Part shown: positions 63,232 to 64,000 of the stretch, one piece after another | How positions within the stretch are numbered: the stretch's first letter is position 1 | Layout: every line of letters starts with the position of its first letter | Assembly: GCA_030657355.1 (NCBI GenBank) | Contig: CP131056.1 | Location: forward strand, 1,009,001-1,073,000 | Source: Radicibacter daui | GTDB taxonomy: Bacteria > Pseudomonadota > Alphaproteobacteria > Radicibacterales > Radicibacteraceae | Length of the DNA: 64,000 nucleotides | Reading direction: 5' to 3' | Position numbers and translations under genes: made by a program | The notes under the pieces: model-generated | Told to the model about the DNA's origin: nothing | The model's input: only the letters and a program-made list of their open reading frames with translations | Database searches by the model: none

Positions 63232-64000
63232 CTACTGCGCTGCCAGTTCAAGCGGCGGTACGGCGGCAAGGCCGAGCGCCTGGTCCAGCAGCGGCAGGGC
63301 AGTTGCGGCGAGCAGCGGGCCGGTGCCGGCCTGATTGCTGAAATCGACCGCCAGCGCCTCCAGTTCGGAGGAGAGCGAGCGGTCTTCGGTGGTCTGCGCC
63401 GCGATGAGCCGCACGCGCGCCCGCACAAGGCCCGCGGCGCCCTGTGGCACGGCCCCGCGCAGGTCCAGCGCCTGGGCGGCAAACAGGCCTTCCAGCGCCA
63501 TCATCATGGTGAGTGCCTGCGTCTGGGTTTCCAGCCGTTCCGCCAGCAGCGGAGCGAGCGAGCCCTCATCCTCGATACCGTCGGAAACGGTGATGGCGAG
63601 CGCCGAGACCGGCATCGTTTCCGCCATCACGCGGGCATAACAGTCACCGGCCAGCTTCAGCAGCGGGCCGAAGCCGGTGGCGCCGGAGGTCGGGTCGACC
63701 AGATTCATCGGCAAGCCGGCATGGCGGCCGTTGGCCAGCAGCACGAGGCGCGAAAGCGAGTTGCGCGCCACATGGGCAATCGCGGCGGCGGCCGATTGCA
63801 GCACCAGCGCCACATCCAGCGGCAGCGAGCCGCCATGGGTATAAAGCGCGCCATCCAGCACGGCGGGATTATCGTCGCAGCGTGCCGTTGCCCGCTCCAG
63901 CGTGCGAAGGCCGCTTGCCAGCACTTCCAGCACCGAGCCGAACACCTGCGCCAGCATGCGGAAGCTGAGGGGATCCTGAACACGCGTTGCCTGCGGCCAG
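63232..64000 (-). CDS. HAL-family aromatic amino acid lyase, C-terminal part (probable ergothionase)
   Basis: The frame runs off the right edge; about 256 residues of the C-terminus are visible. They include the lyase hallmark RVQDPLSFRMLAQVFGSVLEVL, then the DNP segment (RCDDNPAVLDG) and GGSLPLDVALVLQS. The MIO-forming ASG motif and active-site Tyr lie outside the window. The sequence differs from classical HutH: VSDGIEDEGSL replaces the SQEDHVSMG type. The gene is upstream of the betaine transporter and the hydratase/desulfurase/hydantoinase/carbamoylase set, so elimination of trimethylamine from ergothioneine is proposed. Confidence 0.72.
   Translation of the reverse strand, partial: WPQATRVQDPLSFRMLAQVFGSVLEVLASGLRTLERATARCDDNPAVLDGALYTHGGSLPLDVALVLQSAAAAIAHVARNSLSRLVLLANGRHAGLPMNLVDPTSGATGFGPLLKLAGDCYARVMAETMPVSALAITVSDGIEDEGSLAPLLAERLETQTQALTMMMALEGLFAAQALDLRGAVPQGAAGLVRARVRLIAAQTTEDRSLSSELEALAVDFSNQAGTGPLLAATALPLLDQALGLAAVPPLELAAQ

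Noticed and set aside
53839-64000. Ordinary histidine (hut) degradation operon
   Set aside because: The hydratase lacks the usual HutU motif, no HutI-like imidazolonepropionase or HutG/HutF genes are present, and DUF917, hydantoinase and carbamoylase have no place in the hut route.

Overview
This is GC-rich chromosomal DNA from an alphaproteobacterium, probably Rhodospirillales-like; genus not determined. The evidence is the gene order mutY / DUF721 (DciA) / DsbA-like / smc, a separate F0 operon with both b' and b subunits (atpI-B-E-F'-F), a GapR (DUF2312) and DUF1244 pair, and an S10-spc-alpha ribosomal cluster that carries adk after secY. No rRNA, tRNA or CRISPR array was seen.

Layout. 1-5.3 kb: mutY (partial), dciA-like, a secreted DsbA-like oxidoreductase and smc. 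5.4-8.4 kb: the F0 operon, closed by a strong bidirectional terminator. 8.4-16 kb: a lipoprotein, ispH-rnhA-cysQ, azlCD, an M23-like membrane protein, oligoendopeptidase F and a DUF6165 protein. 16-19.4 kb: a LysR/SDR/MDR-reductase cassette with two matching palindromic operators, flanked on both sides by inverted intergenic repeats. 19.4-27 kb: an accessory block with a YtcJ-like amidohydrolase, an XapX protein, two isochorismatase-fold proteins, a large wHTH-ATPase regulator and an AraC regulator. 27-28 kb: gapR and DUF1244. 28.3-42.8 kb: rpsJ to rplQ, with several stable intercistronic hairpins. 43-51.8 kb: an AraC regulator, an alpha/beta hydrolase, an ECF42-type sigma factor with two DGPF proteins, mscL, an HxlR / quinone-reductase divergent pair, a DEAD-box helicase and a kinase-like membrane protein with a degenerate ATPase domain.

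51.9-53.8 kb is a visibly AT-rich two-gene island. An unrecognised 217-aa protein overlaps by 11 bp an XRE plus ImmA/IrrE metalloprotease gene, and a promoter with two 10-bp direct repeats lies upstream. It looks like a toxin-antitoxin or stress/defence module whose first partner I cannot assign.

53.8-64 kb (minus strand, cut by the right edge) is the most interesting locus. It holds a HAL-family lyase, a complete OpuC/YehXYZW-type betaine ABC transporter, a cyclic amidohydrolase, an M20 carbamoylase, a DUF917 (thiohydantoin desulfurase family) protein and a divergent urocanase homologue. Read together they encode each step expected for uptake and breakdown of ergothioneine, the trimethylbetaine of 2-thiohistidine: lyase to thiourocanate plus trimethylamine, hydratase to the thiohydantoin propionate, desulfurase to hydantoin propionate, hydantoinase to N-carbamoylglutamate, carbamoylase to glutamate. 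The pathway assignment is inferred from families, context and residue differences from true HutU; it is not proven here.
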